Of a DNA stretch of 36,057 bases, positions 1 through 7,417 are shown in pieces. The stretch covers positions 1 through 36,057 of the forward strand of contig CALWHD010000040.1 in NCBI GenBank assembly GCA_944380235.1, given 5' to 3'. Numbering within the stretch: the first letter of the stretch is position 1; each line of letters opens with the position of its first letter. The translations under genes were made by a program, and so were the position numbers. This DNA comes from an uncultured Blautia sp. Its GTDB lineage: Bacteria; Bacillota; Clostridia; Lachnospirales; Lachnospiraceae. The notes under the pieces were generated by a model, which had not been told where the DNA came from, ran no database searches, and saw only the letters and a list, made by a program, of their open reading frames with translations.

Positions 1-85
1 GAAATGCCCCTTTCCTTGGCTCATTTATCTGAGATAGTAACTTGAAAAACCTTTATTTTAAAGGGAGAATCACTTGACAATATAG

Positions 86-523
86 GGAGAGGTGAAGGAT
101 TTTGTCATGAATGATAAGTGCGCTGCAGGAACAGGACGATTCCTTGAGATGATTGCACGTACCCTGGAAGTTTCACTGGATGAACTGGGAGCTATTGCTT
201 TGACATCTAAAGAGAAGATTGAGATTACAAGTATGTGCTCTGTTTTTGCAGAATCTGAGGTTATCTCTTTGATTGCCAATAATAAAGAGAAGGCAGATAT
301 TGCAGACGGTGTCTGCCGCGCTATTGCAAACAAAGCCTTTGGACTGCTGCGCAGGGTAGGTATGGAGCCAGATTTTATGATGACCGGAGGTGTCGCCAAG
401 AATCCGGGAGTTGTGCGGGCAGCAGAGGAAAAAATCGGATCAAAATTTTATATTTGTGAAGAGCCGGAGATTGTGGGAGCTACAGGAGCTGCACTTTATG
501 CTCTGGAGAAAAGCGGAATCTAG
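86..523 (+). pseudogene. 5'-truncated 2-hydroxyacyl-CoA dehydratase activator (BadF/BadG/HgdC family)
   Basis: This is the C-terminal half of an ATP-dependent activator that passes electrons to 2-hydroxyacyl-CoA dehydratases. The frame opens after a TAG at 83-85; the first possible start is GTG at 92. Family-like sequence starts at once with DFVMNDKCAAGTGRFLE, followed by SMCSVFAESEV and MTGGVAKNPGVV, all typical of the C-terminal ASKHA lobe. The two cysteines that hold the bridging [4Fe-4S] cluster in HgdC are both present (NDKC and SMC). Family members are about 255-260 residues, so roughly 115 N-terminal residues, including the DxGSTT phosphate loop, are missing, and bases 1-85 do not encode them in any frame. 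It therefore looks like a truncated remnant rather than a functional gene. No dehydratase subunit genes lie nearby. Identity of the fragment is confident; loss of function is inferred from the missing lobe. Confidence 0.85.
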
Positions 524-544
524 GAAAAGAGACATCCTTTTATT

Positions 545-590
545 CGGGATTTTATCTGCATTGTTATTGCAGATAAAATCCCGTTTTTGT
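545..590 (+). terminator. Rho-independent terminator after the activator fragment
   Basis: A perfect 16-bp inverted repeat (545-560 with 568-583, loop of 7) is followed by a run of T. It lies 22 bases after the activator stop codon and would end that transcript. Confidence 0.93.
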
Positions 591-629
591 ATGTCACAGA
601 GAAATAAAAACTAAGGAAAGAAAGTTCAT

Positions 630-788
630 ATGGAAGGTAGCTTCTTTAACCGGCGAGGTGACGGTGTATCAGATTATGCGGCGATTGCGGAGAAATGAGA
701 GAAGGAAGTTGATACTATTGAGAGGAATACAAGTACGAAAGTGGACGGAGAAAGTGTCCGGGAAATGTGGCAGCATCAGTATATATAG
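630..788 (+). pseudogene. Possible decayed short ORF with an internal stop
   Basis: Reading from ATG 630, preceded by an AAGGAAAG purine run at 613-620, gives a coherent charged sequence: MEGSFFNRRGDGVSDYAAIAEK, then a TGA, then EKEVDTIERNTSTKVDGESV in the same frame to a TAG at 786-788. The polar, helix-forming composition on both sides of the single stop suggests one inactivated small gene. I do not recognise the family. It could also be chance. Confidence 0.25.
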
Positions 789-1205
789 ACGAGGAACTAT
801 TTTTGGGTAGATAATTAAGTTCGTCTGGCACATTGTGTTTTCAGTATACTTCCAGATTATAGTCATATGTTATTTTCGCATTGTACTTTTTGAAAAAAGT
901 GATTTATGCTATATACGGAAAGAGCAAAATGAAAGCTTCAGATATACTCTGCAAAAACGCTGCAACATGGATTTAAGGTATCATTATGGAAAAAATGCCG
1001 CTGGAGAGTTTCGGCGTATTTCAGATCCCGGAGACTGCTCAGGCAGTATTTCGCTGCACTGCTCAGTGCGGTATATCTATCATCCTGTAAACCCTGATGA
1101 TCCTGGTTTTGTTAAGGCACTTTTCAGCAGGTAAATACATGAATAATGATTTCTGGTTACGAGCTGGTATGGACCGACTATAAAATGCAGAAAGAAGGTG
1201 ACTAT
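789..1205. other. Stretch without an identifiable gene
   Basis: Only short frames interrupted by stops are present. A 99-codon frame at 835-1134 has no convincing start signal, mixed composition and no recognisable motif. Two short readable stretches in another frame (from ATG 929 and ATG 986) are separated by a stop. This looks like degraded DNA between mobile-element remnants. Confidence 0.5.
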
Positions 1206-1318
1206 ATGAAGCATTTGTTCATTATGCTGTCGGTAGTTTTTCTGTTTGCTGTCAGCGTAACGGTCTGCAGTCCGGCGGACGAGAATTTTGCTATACCAAA
1301 TTATATCCTCTCTCTGAA
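1206..1318 (+). pseudogene. Truncated 5' end of a secreted or membrane protein gene
   Basis: ATG 1206 has an AAGGTG ribosome binding site at 1195-1200. It opens a classic signal-peptide-like sequence: MKHLFIM, a hydrophobic core LSVVFLFAVSVTV, then CSPADENFAIP. After about 37 codons the frame runs into the 3' end of the opposite-strand gene at 1319-1696, where its sequence is merely the complement of that gene. The natural 3' part was probably lost by rearrangement. Family unknown. Confidence 0.4.
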
Positions 1319-1696
1319 TTATTTAATCGAAGCAAACCCGGCTGCTTCCTCAATCCAACTCATCAACTCGTCATCTATTTCTTCAATACTGCTTATAAGG
1401 ACATGGTGTGTCCACCTGTTCGGGTATGGTTCTGTTGCAATATCAATACGAGATGACTCCATCTTGTGGCTCAGCCCAAATGTAACTACAATATAATCCG
1501 GTGGACAGTCTTTCTTCTTTCGTACACGCATAAAGGAAACACAGGCAAACAAATGCTTGTTGTAAAAAGTGATTTGAGATTTCTGAACTTTAATCCGCAC
1601 ATTTTCGATTTCATTGAGAATTCTGCTCTCTAAAATCTCGTACACTGGCAGCATATCCATGTGTTTTTCAAAGAAGAATAACACATCTCCTTTCAC
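1319..1696 (-). CDS. DUF5655-type domain protein
   Basis: This 125-residue soluble protein resembles the DUF5655 family of small proteins of unknown biochemical role. The pattern seen is an N-terminal segment (FFEKHMDMLPVYEILESRIL), a central strand region with YNKHLFACVSFMRVRKKK, then PPDYIVVTFGL, and a C-terminal helix (IEEIDDELMSWIEEAAGFA). No membrane segment or signal peptide is present. Its start codon overlaps the stop of the upstream gene by ATGA (1693-1696), so the two are translationally coupled on the minus strand. Pairing of DUF1801-like and DUF5655-like genes is the strongest hint that the products work together, but the function is unknown. The pair sits between broken mobilisation sequences, so it was probably acquired as cargo. 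Confidence 0.7.
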   Translation of the reverse strand: MKGDVLFFFEKHMDMLPVYEILESRILNEIENVRIKVQKSQITFYNKHLFACVSFMRVRKKKDCPPDYIVVTFGLSHKMESSRIDIATEPYPNRWTHHVLISSIEEIDDELMSWIEEAAGFASIK

Positions 1697-2103
1697 GATT
1701 TTTCAACCTCCCTCTCACACCACCTTGCAATCTCTGAAATAAGTTCTAAAGGTAACGGCTTATCATAGGGAAACTGTATCGTACCTTTACTTGTTTTATA
1801 TTCCTGCAATCTATCCGCAAATGCTTTTACCACTTCAGAGCCGGGATACAGACCAATGTGTTTTTTAGAAGCCGCAAACTGGATGAGGTTCCGATTTTTC
1901 CAATAAGTGGGCATACTCCATGAAATCTTTTGGACAGCATCCGGCAGTGCGCTTTTGATTGCATCATTGATCTGATGAAGATACAACTGTTTTTCTTCCG
2001 GTTGCTGCGCAATATATTCCTCGATGCTCTGTGGAGCAGTGCCGCAGTAATGACTCTGATTTGTATTTTTGAATTTCCGCCCACATTTCGGACATTCCCA
2101 CAT
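1693..2103 (-). CDS. DUF1801 (YdhG-like) protein with N-terminal zinc finger
   Basis: This 136-residue protein has two parts. Residues 1-21 form a small zinc-ribbon-like knuckle (C4, C7, H18, C20). Residues about 25-130 match the DUF1801/YdhG fold (IEEYIAQQPEEKQLYLHQI, ISWSMPTYWKNRNLIQFAA, KKHIGLYPGSEVV, GTIQFPYDKPLPLELI). Some relatives are described as possible iron chaperones, but the role is not settled. A strong AAAGGAGGCG ribosome binding site lies just upstream on the minus strand. It is the first gene of a two-gene operon with the DUF5655 gene (4-base overlap). It lies directly downstream of mobilisation-gene fragments, which suggests horizontal acquisition. Family call is fairly confident; function is unknown. 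Confidence 0.8.
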   Translation of the reverse strand: MWECPKCGRKFKNTNQSHYCGTAPQSIEEYIAQQPEEKQLYLHQINDAIKSALPDAVQKISWSMPTYWKNRNLIQFAASKKHIGLYPGSEVVKAFADRLQEYKTSKGTIQFPYDKPLPLELISEIARWCEREVEKS

Positions 2104-2147
2104 AATTTTTCGCCTCCTTTATGGATGAATCGCCTTTACCGTGACTT

Positions 2148-2279
2148 TCATCGTATCACCCGGCTGTTTTCCGATTTTTGCTCGAATTTATCGCCGTAGG
2201 CGTCCTGCACCCGGTGGATGGCATCACGCTCGTGGTCAGGACGGATGGACTGCCTTACTTTGTACAGCTCTATCGGATC
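2148..2279 (-). pseudogene. Mobile-element gene fragment of unknown family
   Basis: On the minus strand this frame reads DPIELYKVRQSIRPDHERDA, then IHRVQDAYGDKFEQKSENSR and a stop. It begins without a start codon directly where the MobL-like fragment ends, and its stop overlaps an ATG that opens a ten-codon frame (MKVTVKAIHP). The arrangement of closely packed, start-less fragments is that of a collapsed conjugative or mobilisable element. Family not recognised. Confidence 0.45.
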
Positions 2280-2450
2280 AAATTCTTTCTTTTAGTTCAC
2301 GAAGCAGAGTATTATCCTCCTTGATCTGCCTGTTGAGTTCGCAGCGGTCAGAAACAATACCTTTTTTCTCCAATGCTCTCGCAATTACACCTTCGTGAAT
2401 GGTAGTGGTTTCATTGTACCACGGAATAGGGCGGGCTGTATAGCGGCAAA
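2278..2450 (-). pseudogene. MobA/MobL-type relaxase fragment
   Basis: The minus-strand frame reads ARPIPWYNETTTIHEGVIAR, then ALEKKGIVSDRCELNRQIKE and DNTLLRELKERI before a TGA. I recognise this as a segment of MobA/MobL relaxases from Clostridia mobile elements, where it follows the catalytic N-terminal domain. The HUH catalytic domain and the long C-terminal part are missing, so it is a remnant. It shows that a mobilisable or conjugative element once occupied this site. Recognition is from memory of the family, not from a search. Confidence 0.6.
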
Positions 2451-2541
2451 AAGGATAAATCTGTTTCTCCTAAATCTGTTTCTTTACAGCTTGTCAAAAT
2501 GATGATTAATGAGCCTAAGGTTTATCGCTGATTTAGGAAAA

Positions 2542-2570
2542 TAGAAAAATTCACAAAAATGTGCTAAACT
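2542..2570 (+). promoter_or_regulatory. Candidate promoter of the CAT-like gene
   Basis: TAGAAA at 2542-2547, a 17-base spacer and TAAACT at 2565-2570 match sigma-A hexamers at four of six positions each. A TG one base upstream of the -10 (TGCTAAACT) gives an extended -10. It lies 50 bases before the gene start. Confidence 0.5.
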
Positions 2571-2619
2571 GTATCCATGCCTGATAATAAGCAATATTAT
2601 TTTGGTTTGAGGTGTAAGT

Positions 2620-3291
2620 ATGAATGAATGTATAAAATTGAACGTGGACACATGGAACCGGGCAGAATTGTTCCGGGAATTTATTGGTATGACAACATCT
2701 GTCTACGATATGACGGTACGCATGGACGTCACTAATCTTATCAATTATTGCAAAGAAAAAGGACAATCCTTTTTTATCAATTACCTTTATCTTGCGCTGC
2801 GTGAATTAAATGCAATTCCAGAGTTTTGTATGAGGGTTCACAACGGAGAGCCGTATCTTTACAGTCGGATAGATTGCAGCTTTACAGTAGCAAACAACTA
2901 TGGATATTTTGTAAACCGCAGCACTGAATTTACGGACTACAAAACTTTCTATCAGGGTGTTTCTGCGATTGCTGAAAAAGCTAAAAATGAGAAAAATACA
3001 CACCCGGAAAATTCAGACCTCAGCCGGACGGACTTGATTTATTTTTCAGTTATTCCGTGGGTAGATTATCAGTCAATGACTCTGCCGGTTCTTACCAATC
3101 CTCACGGCACAAGTGACCAGACATATAATACGGTCCCATGTGTCGGTTGGGGAAAGTATGTAGAGGAAAATGGCCGTTTCAAAATGTCCATGCACATAAA
3201 GGTAAGTCATGCCTTTGTAGACGGAAAACCATTAGCAGACGCATTTAACAATATCCAGACTGCTATCAATCAGCTTGATTTTTCAAAGTGA
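2620..3291 (+). CDS. Chloramphenicol O-acetyltransferase-like protein (CatA family)
   Basis: This 223-residue protein is full length for the trimeric type-A chloramphenicol acetyltransferase family, which transfers acetyl from acetyl-CoA to the drug hydroxyl. The catalytic motif HxxxDG is present as HAFVDG with His197. The IPWVDYQSM segment (about 145-152) corresponds to the conserved IPW region that carries the substrate-site serine. The N-terminal half shows family spacing (FIGMTTSVYDMTVRMDVTNL). A GAGGTG ribosome binding site precedes ATG 2620. The gene is monocistronic and lies among mobile-element remnants, so it may be acquired. Whether it confers chloramphenicol resistance cannot be told from sequence: chromosomal CAT-like proteins of gut Firmicutes vary in activity and may act on other acceptors. 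Confidence 0.85.
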   Translation: MNECIKLNVDTWNRAELFREFIGMTTSVYDMTVRMDVTNLINYCKEKGQSFFINYLYLALRELNAIPEFCMRVHNGEPYLYSRIDCSFTVANNYGYFVNRSTEFTDYKTFYQGVSAIAEKAKNEKNTHPENSDLSRTDLIYFSVIPWVDYQSMTLPVLTNPHGTSDQTYNTVPCVGWGKYVEENGRFKMSMHIKVSHAFVDGKPLADAFNNIQTAINQLDFSK

Positions 3292-3325
3292 TGGAACCGG
3301 AGAATTTCGCACCGAAACAGCGGAT

Positions 3326-3547
3326 ATGAATGACCAGATCGACGAAGAAATTGATATCCTTTTGGAAACTATCGGTGGCAGCATGGAAAATCCAGTTTCC
3401 TTTGTCTCCGAAAAAAATACTAATGTGGAATCGGTACAGTTTGTGATTCAAACAAAGGCCATTGAAGTTGAAGAAATCGAAAATGTTGAAGAAGCCACAG
3501 AAGAGGAACTATCATTATGGCAGAAATTTCTTAACTTATTCCAGTGA
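3326..3547 (+). CDS. Acidic hypothetical protein, possibly a 3' gene remnant
   Basis: The frame is open from about 3275, where it overlaps the end of the CAT-like gene, to a TGA at 3545-3547. The first ATG is at 3326 and has no good ribosome binding site, so this may be the tail of a gene whose 5' part was lost. The product is very acidic (MNDQIDEEIDILLETIGG, EVEEIENVEEATEEELSLW) and ends in an amphipathic WQKFLNLFQ. A perfect terminator follows directly, which supports a real 3' end of a transcript. I do not recognise the family. Confidence 0.35.
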   Translation: MNDQIDEEIDILLETIGGSMENPVSFVSEKNTNVESVQFVIQTKAIEVEEIENVEEATEEELSLWQKFLNLFQ

Positions 3548-3555
3548 TTATATTT

Positions 3556-3595
3556 ATGGACCAATCTGCTTTACGTGGGTTGGTCCATTTTTATT
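3556..3595 (+). terminator. Rho-independent terminator
   Basis: A perfect 9-bp stem (3556-3564 with 3580-3588), loop of 15, is followed by TTTTTATTT. It ends the CAT-like transcript and the following small ORF. Confidence 0.85.
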
Positions 3596-3636
3596 TATAA
3601 AAGATTGAACCCTGGATATATATGATGAAATAGTTG

Positions 3637-3713
3637 AGAACACATGTACCTATTTTGAATATTTAGAAAAAAATTTTTAAAAACTTTCTGGTTTGCCTCC
3701 TGAGATGTGTTCT
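3637..3713. repeat. Inverted repeat in AT-rich spacer
   Basis: AGAACACAT at 3637-3645 is repeated in inverse as ATGTGTTCT at 3705-3713 around a 59-base AT-rich centre. It could be the ends of a small decayed insertion, or chance. No gene lies in 3548-3773. Confidence 0.35.
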
Positions 3714-3773
3714 AGTTATGTGAGGAGACGATAAAGACCAACCAGCTCGAATTTGCAAAAGGAGGGATATGCC

Positions 3774-3990
3774 ATGGTGGACTTTGTTCACCAAGACGGT
3801 GACCCGGAATTTCAGCAGAAGGTTTCTATGTATTCAAATACTAAACTGTATGCTTCTCTATAATTGTGTATCTTATATCGATTCAGCCACAGTGTATGCG
3901 TTTGAAGGATTTACCGGCTTTCCGTCTAATGCAAGTGTTAAAGACTATATTTGGCGAAAGTACAATATTGATATCCGGATAAAAAAATAG
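3774..3990 (+). pseudogene. Frameshifted small gene of unknown function
   Basis: A strong AAAGGAGGG site (3757-3765) sits 8 bases before ATG 3774, which opens MVDFVHQDGDPEFQQKVSMY and runs to a TAA at 3861. A second frame, offset by one base, continues smoothly from about 3857 as LYNCVSYIDSATVYAFEGF and TGFPSNASVKDYIWRKYNID to a TAG at 3988. Joined across the shift they would make a 72-residue soluble protein. I do not recognise the family. A single base change near 3857 probably inactivated it; a sequencing error is the alternative. Confidence 0.5.
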
Positions 3991-4117
3991 CAATGTTTAA
4001 TATTCTGTAGGTATAAACTATAATATATAAAATATATAAAAATCAGATGTAAAAACTGTGAAAAACTATTAATTTAACCGAAAATACTTTCATATTGTTT
4101 CGAATTAGAACTTTATC

Positions 4118-4146
4118 TTGAAAAAGTCATAAAGCGGAGATATAAT
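4118..4146 (+). promoter_or_regulatory. Promoter of the histidine operon
   Basis: TTGAAA (4118-4123), 17-base spacer and a perfect TATAAT (4141-4146) give a strong sigma-A promoter. Transcription would start near 4153, leaving a leader of about 107 bases before hisD. No other gene-like sequence lies in 3991-4253, which is very AT-rich upstream of the -35. Confidence 0.85.
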
Positions 4147-4152
4147 AGAAAA

Positions 4153-4230
4153 ACAACAGAAATCAGAAGAAACTAGAAAACATTCTGATTTTCTGTGTTA
4201 AAAACCGCAAATAGTTTTTCATATCTGCGG
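4153..4230 (+). promoter_or_regulatory. Structured leader of the histidine operon
   Basis: Two hairpins can form. The first pairs about 4153-4169 with 4182-4198 (one bulge). The second pairs CCGCAAATA (4205-4213) with TATCTGCGG (4222-4230), one mismatch, and ends 15 bases before the AGGAGG site. Neither is followed by a T run. No T-box motif and no histidine-rich leader peptide is visible. The structure could affect translation or mRNA stability; a role in histidine control is speculative. Confidence 0.35.
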
Positions 4231-4259
4231 GAGAAAGATGAAAAGAGGAGGATATGGAC

Positions 4260-5531
4260 ATGGAAGTGCTCAAACAGGCAAAAGTAAGAACAGAAGAAGA
4301 CAAAAAGCAGCTTTCCGCAGCAGTGGAAGAAATCATTACCCATGTGCGGGAAAAAGGTGATGAAGCCTTAAAAGAATATTGTAAGAAATTTGACGGTTCG
4401 GAGCGGCACCATTTTCATATCAGCCGTGAAGAGATAGAGGAAGCATATGATCAGCTTGCAGAACAGGAGATTCAGGATATTCAGAGAGCGGTCTTAAACA
4501 TACGTGCCTTTGCTCAGGCACAGAAAGATTCCCTAAAACCTCTGGCTGATTTTTCACCAATGCCGGGGATTTATCTGGGACACAGGATTATTCCTGTAGA
4601 TTCCTGCTGCTGTTATGTGCCGGGAGGTAATTATCCGCTGTACTCTACAGCGCTCATGCTGATCACGCCCGCAAAAGTAGCCGGAGTAAAACGGGTGACA
4701 GCCTGTTCTCCTGTGATGAAGGGAACTGACAGGATCAATCCAAAGACTTTAGTGGCGATGGATATTGCAGGAGTTGATGAAATCTATGCTGTGGGCGGAG
4801 CGCAGGCAGTTGCGGCGTTTACCTACGGTACAGAAGAGATTCCCGCGGTAGATATGATCGTAGGTCCGGGAAACCGCTATGTAACGGAGGCAAAGAGACA
4901 GTGCTGCGGACAGGTAGGTATTGATTTTTTGGCCGGACCCAGTGAGGTATTGATCCTTGCCGATCATACGGCTAATGCAAAAATTATCGCTGCAGATATT
5001 CTTGCCCAGTCAGAGCATGATAAAAATGCAAAAGGCATTCTTATCACTACAGACAGACAGGTTGGGCTTGATGTGATGCAGGAAGTGGAACGGCAGTTAA
5101 ATATTTTGGCTACCAGGGAGATTGCCCAGGAGTCCTGGAGAGAATTCGGCGAGGTGATCGTAACATCCAGCATAGAAGAAGCTGTAGAAATGGCAAATGA
5201 ATATGCGCCGGAGCACCTGGAGGTACACACAGCCCAGCCCAAGAACCTGCTGAACAAACTGAAAAATTATGGTTCTCTGTTTCTGGGAGAAAATACGGCG
5301 GAAGTCTTCGGTGATTATGCGTCGGGAACGAATCATACCCTTCCTACTCTGAAAGCTTCCAGATATACCGGAGGCGTATGGGCAGGCACTTTCCTGAAAG
5401 TCTGCACTTATCAGAGTATGTCTTCAGAAGCATCCAAAAAGATCAGCCCGCTGGTTTCACGTCTGGCGATGGGAGAGGGGCTGGAAGGTCATGCGAAAGC
5501 AGCGCAGGTGAGAGGTGCGAAGGCGGAATAA
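4260..5531 (+). CDS. hisD: Histidinol dehydrogenase
   Basis: This zinc enzyme carries out the last two steps of histidine synthesis: NAD-dependent oxidation of histidinol through histidinal to histidine. The 423-residue length is normal. Family motifs in order are the GGNYPLYSTALM segment, GPGNRYVTEAK, DFLAGPSEVLILAD, DILAQSEHD, EHLEVHT and SGTNHTLPT; the EH and NHTLPT histidines are catalytic or metal-linked in the family. Start choice: AGGAGG at 4246-4251 lies 8 bases before ATG 4260 but only 2 before the in-frame ATG 4254, so 4260 is preferred. It is first in the operon, directly downstream of the TTGAAA/TATAAT promoter. Confidence 0.97.
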   Translation: MEVLKQAKVRTEEDKKQLSAAVEEIITHVREKGDEALKEYCKKFDGSERHHFHISREEIEEAYDQLAEQEIQDIQRAVLNIRAFAQAQKDSLKPLADFSPMPGIYLGHRIIPVDSCCCYVPGGNYPLYSTALMLITPAKVAGVKRVTACSPVMKGTDRINPKTLVAMDIAGVDEIYAVGGAQAVAAFTYGTEEIPAVDMIVGPGNRYVTEAKRQCCGQVGIDFLAGPSEVLILADHTANAKIIAADILAQSEHDKNAKGILITTDRQVGLDVMQEVERQLNILATREIAQESWREFGEVIVTSSIEEAVEMANEYAPEHLEVHTAQPKNLLNKLKNYGSLFLGENTAEVFGDYASGTNHTLPTLKASRYTGGVWAGTFLKVCTYQSMSSEASKKISPLVSRLAMGEGLEGHAKAAQVRGAKAE

Positions 5532-5561
5532 AGAGAAAAAGACTATAGGGAGAGTAGACAT

Positions 5562-6758
5562 ATGCGATTTCGTGATAAAATTACACCTGAGGGCACAAAG
5601 GACCTGCTCTTTGAGGAGTGTGACAGGCGTTCTCAGGCAACTCAGAAACTGAAAAATCTGTTTACTATGCAGGGGTATCGCAGAATTATGACGCCTGCAC
5701 TGGAGTATTATGATGTATTTGCCAGGGCGGCAAACTATTTGCCCCTGGATCTGATGTATAAATTAACAGATGATAAAGGGAGGCTTTTGGTACTTTGTCC
5801 GGACTGCACCATCCCGGCTGCAAGGCTGACTGCTACCAGGCTGAAAGATGAGCCGCGGCCTCTGCGTCTGTACTACAACCACAATATTTACCGTATGGAG
5901 CCTCAGCTGAAGGGAAAATCTGTGGAGGTCAACCAGGTGGGAGTGGAGCTGATCGGGGGAGAAACTCTGCGAAGCGATATGGAAGTCGTACAGCTGGGGG
6001 CAGATTGTATGGAAGCCATTGCAGGTGACAAGTACAGGCTTGAACTGTGTCACATCGGTTATTTTAAGGCGATCATAGAGAGTCTTGAAGTAGAGGAAGA
6101 GATCAAAGAAAAAATCAGGAGTTATATTGAACAGAAAAATTACGCGGCGCTTACCAGTATTTTAGAGCCGTATAAAGAGTATCGTGCGGCAAGAGCACTT
6201 TTAAAGCTTCCCAGATTATTTGGCGGGGCAGAGGTGATCAATAAGGCATACCGTCTGTTTGATGAGAACGGAGCAGGGGAAAGCCTGGATTATCTGAAAA
6301 AAGTTTATGAATATCTTCAGTCCCTGGGATTGGGCGATAAAGTCATTCTTGATCTGGGATTGGTCAATCTTGCAGATTACTATACAGGAATCATCTTCCG
6401 CGGGTATTTTACCGGAATCGGGGAGCAGGTACTTTCCGGAGGACGGTATGACAATCTGCTGGGAGATTTCGGTGAGGACAGTCCTTCTGTGGGATTTGGC
6501 ATTAATGTTGATCTGGCCTCCAGGAAGATTAAAGAGGTAAGTTCGGATAAAACACAGATTCTGGTCTTTGCAGAGACCACGGATTATTCGGCAAAAGCCT
6601 CTGCTCATAGAAAAGAACTGAACAGACAGGGGATCATTGCTTCAAACAGCGTTCTGGGAACAAAGGAAGAAGTGATTGCCTATGCAAAAGCAGCAGGAAT
6701 TCCACAGATTCATATGGTGGGAGAAGAAATTAGCATCTGGAGGGCAGAGGAGATATGA
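5562..6758 (+). CDS. hisZ: ATP phosphoribosyltransferase regulatory subunit
   Basis: HisZ is a catalytically inactive paralogue of histidyl-tRNA synthetase that binds short-form HisG and is needed for its activity and histidine feedback. At 398 residues it shows the class II synthetase core: TPALEYYDVF, MYKLTDDKGRLLVLCPDCT, then IPAARLTATRL and a late GGRYDNLLGDFGEDSPSVGF. The anticodon-binding domain of true HisRS is not evident, as expected. It starts 30 bases after hisD with a GGGAGAG site, and its stop overlaps the hisG start (ATGA, 6755-6758), which suits making the two subunits in equal amounts. An authentic hisS is unlikely, because the neighbour is a short HisG that requires HisZ. Confidence 0.95.
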   Translation: MRFRDKITPEGTKDLLFEECDRRSQATQKLKNLFTMQGYRRIMTPALEYYDVFARAANYLPLDLMYKLTDDKGRLLVLCPDCTIPAARLTATRLKDEPRPLRLYYNHNIYRMEPQLKGKSVEVNQVGVELIGGETLRSDMEVVQLGADCMEAIAGDKYRLELCHIGYFKAIIESLEVEEEIKEKIRSYIEQKNYAALTSILEPYKEYRAARALLKLPRLFGGAEVINKAYRLFDENGAGESLDYLKKVYEYLQSLGLGDKVILDLGLVNLADYYTGIIFRGYFTGIGEQVLSGGRYDNLLGDFGEDSPSVGFGINVDLASRKIKEVSSDKTQILVFAETTDYSAKASAHRKELNRQGIIASNSVLGTKEEVIAYAKAAGIPQIHMVGEEISIWRAEEI

Positions 6759-7417
6759 GACCAATGAGACTTGCCCTTACGAAAGGGCGTCTGGAGAAGA
6801 ATACAGTTGAAATGCTGGAACAGTTAGGATATGACTGCAGTCAGGTAAAAAATAAAGGAAGACGTCTGATCCTTCCTATCGGAGACGGCTCTATTGAAGT
6901 AGTACTGGCAAAAGCGGCAGACGTGGTAACTTACGTAGAGAACGGAGTATGCGATATGGGAGTGGTGGGAAAAGACACCATTATGGAAAAGGAAGGAACC
7001 TTTTATGAGGTGACAGACCTGGGATTTGGAAAATGCCGTTTTGCACTTGCTGCCAAAAAGGGAACGGATTTTTATAAAGGATATCAAACAAGGACTATTG
7101 CAAGCAAATATGTGAATGTGGCGCACAGCTATTTTCAGGAGAAAAACATGGATGTCAATGTGGTGAAGATTGAAGGTTCTGTAGAGCTGGCGCCTATTCT
7201 GGGACTGGCAGACGCCATTGTGGACATTGTGGAGACTGGAAGTACATTAAAAGAAAATGGACTGGAAATTATTGAAGATGTATGTCAGGTAAGCGCCAGG
7301 CTGATTGTGAACATAGCCAGTATGAAGCTTCGCAAACAGGAGATAGAGGCTTTTCTCGACAGAATCGAAGAATTTGTAGAGAAGAAAAAACAGGAGGAAG
7401 AGAAAAATGGGATATGA
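6755..7417 (+). CDS. hisG: ATP phosphoribosyltransferase catalytic subunit, short form
   Basis: HisG condenses ATP with PRPP in the first committed step of the pathway. The 220-residue length and lack of the C-terminal ACT-like regulatory domain mark the short form that works with HisZ, encoded just upstream. Motifs: LALTKGRLEKN at the N-terminus, GVVGKDTIME, and the PRPP loop DIVETGSTLKENGL. ATG 6755 overlaps the hisZ stop; an in-frame ATG at 6764 is an alternative start, and the AGAGGAG site at 6746 lies near both. The last 11 bases overlap hisC. Confidence 0.96.
   Translation: MRPMRLALTKGRLEKNTVEMLEQLGYDCSQVKNKGRRLILPIGDGSIEVVLAKAADVVTYVENGVCDMGVVGKDTIMEKEGTFYEVTDLGFGKCRFALAAKKGTDFYKGYQTRTIASKYVNVAHSYFQEKNMDVNVVKIEGSVELAPILGLADAIVDIVETGSTLKENGLEIIEDVCQVSARLIVNIASMKLRKQEIEAFLDRIEEFVEKKKQEEEKNGI

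Noticed and set aside
835-1134. A 99-codon open frame on the plus strand
   Set aside because: No ribosome binding site, no coherent domain or composition, and it lies in sequence broken by stops in other readable frames.
4254-4259. hisD start at the first ATG
   Set aside because: It is only two bases from the AGGAGG site; the ATG at 4260 has proper eight-base spacing.
4147-4259. T-box or histidine attenuator in the his leader
   Set aside because: No T-box core, no terminator with a T run, and no run of histidine codons.
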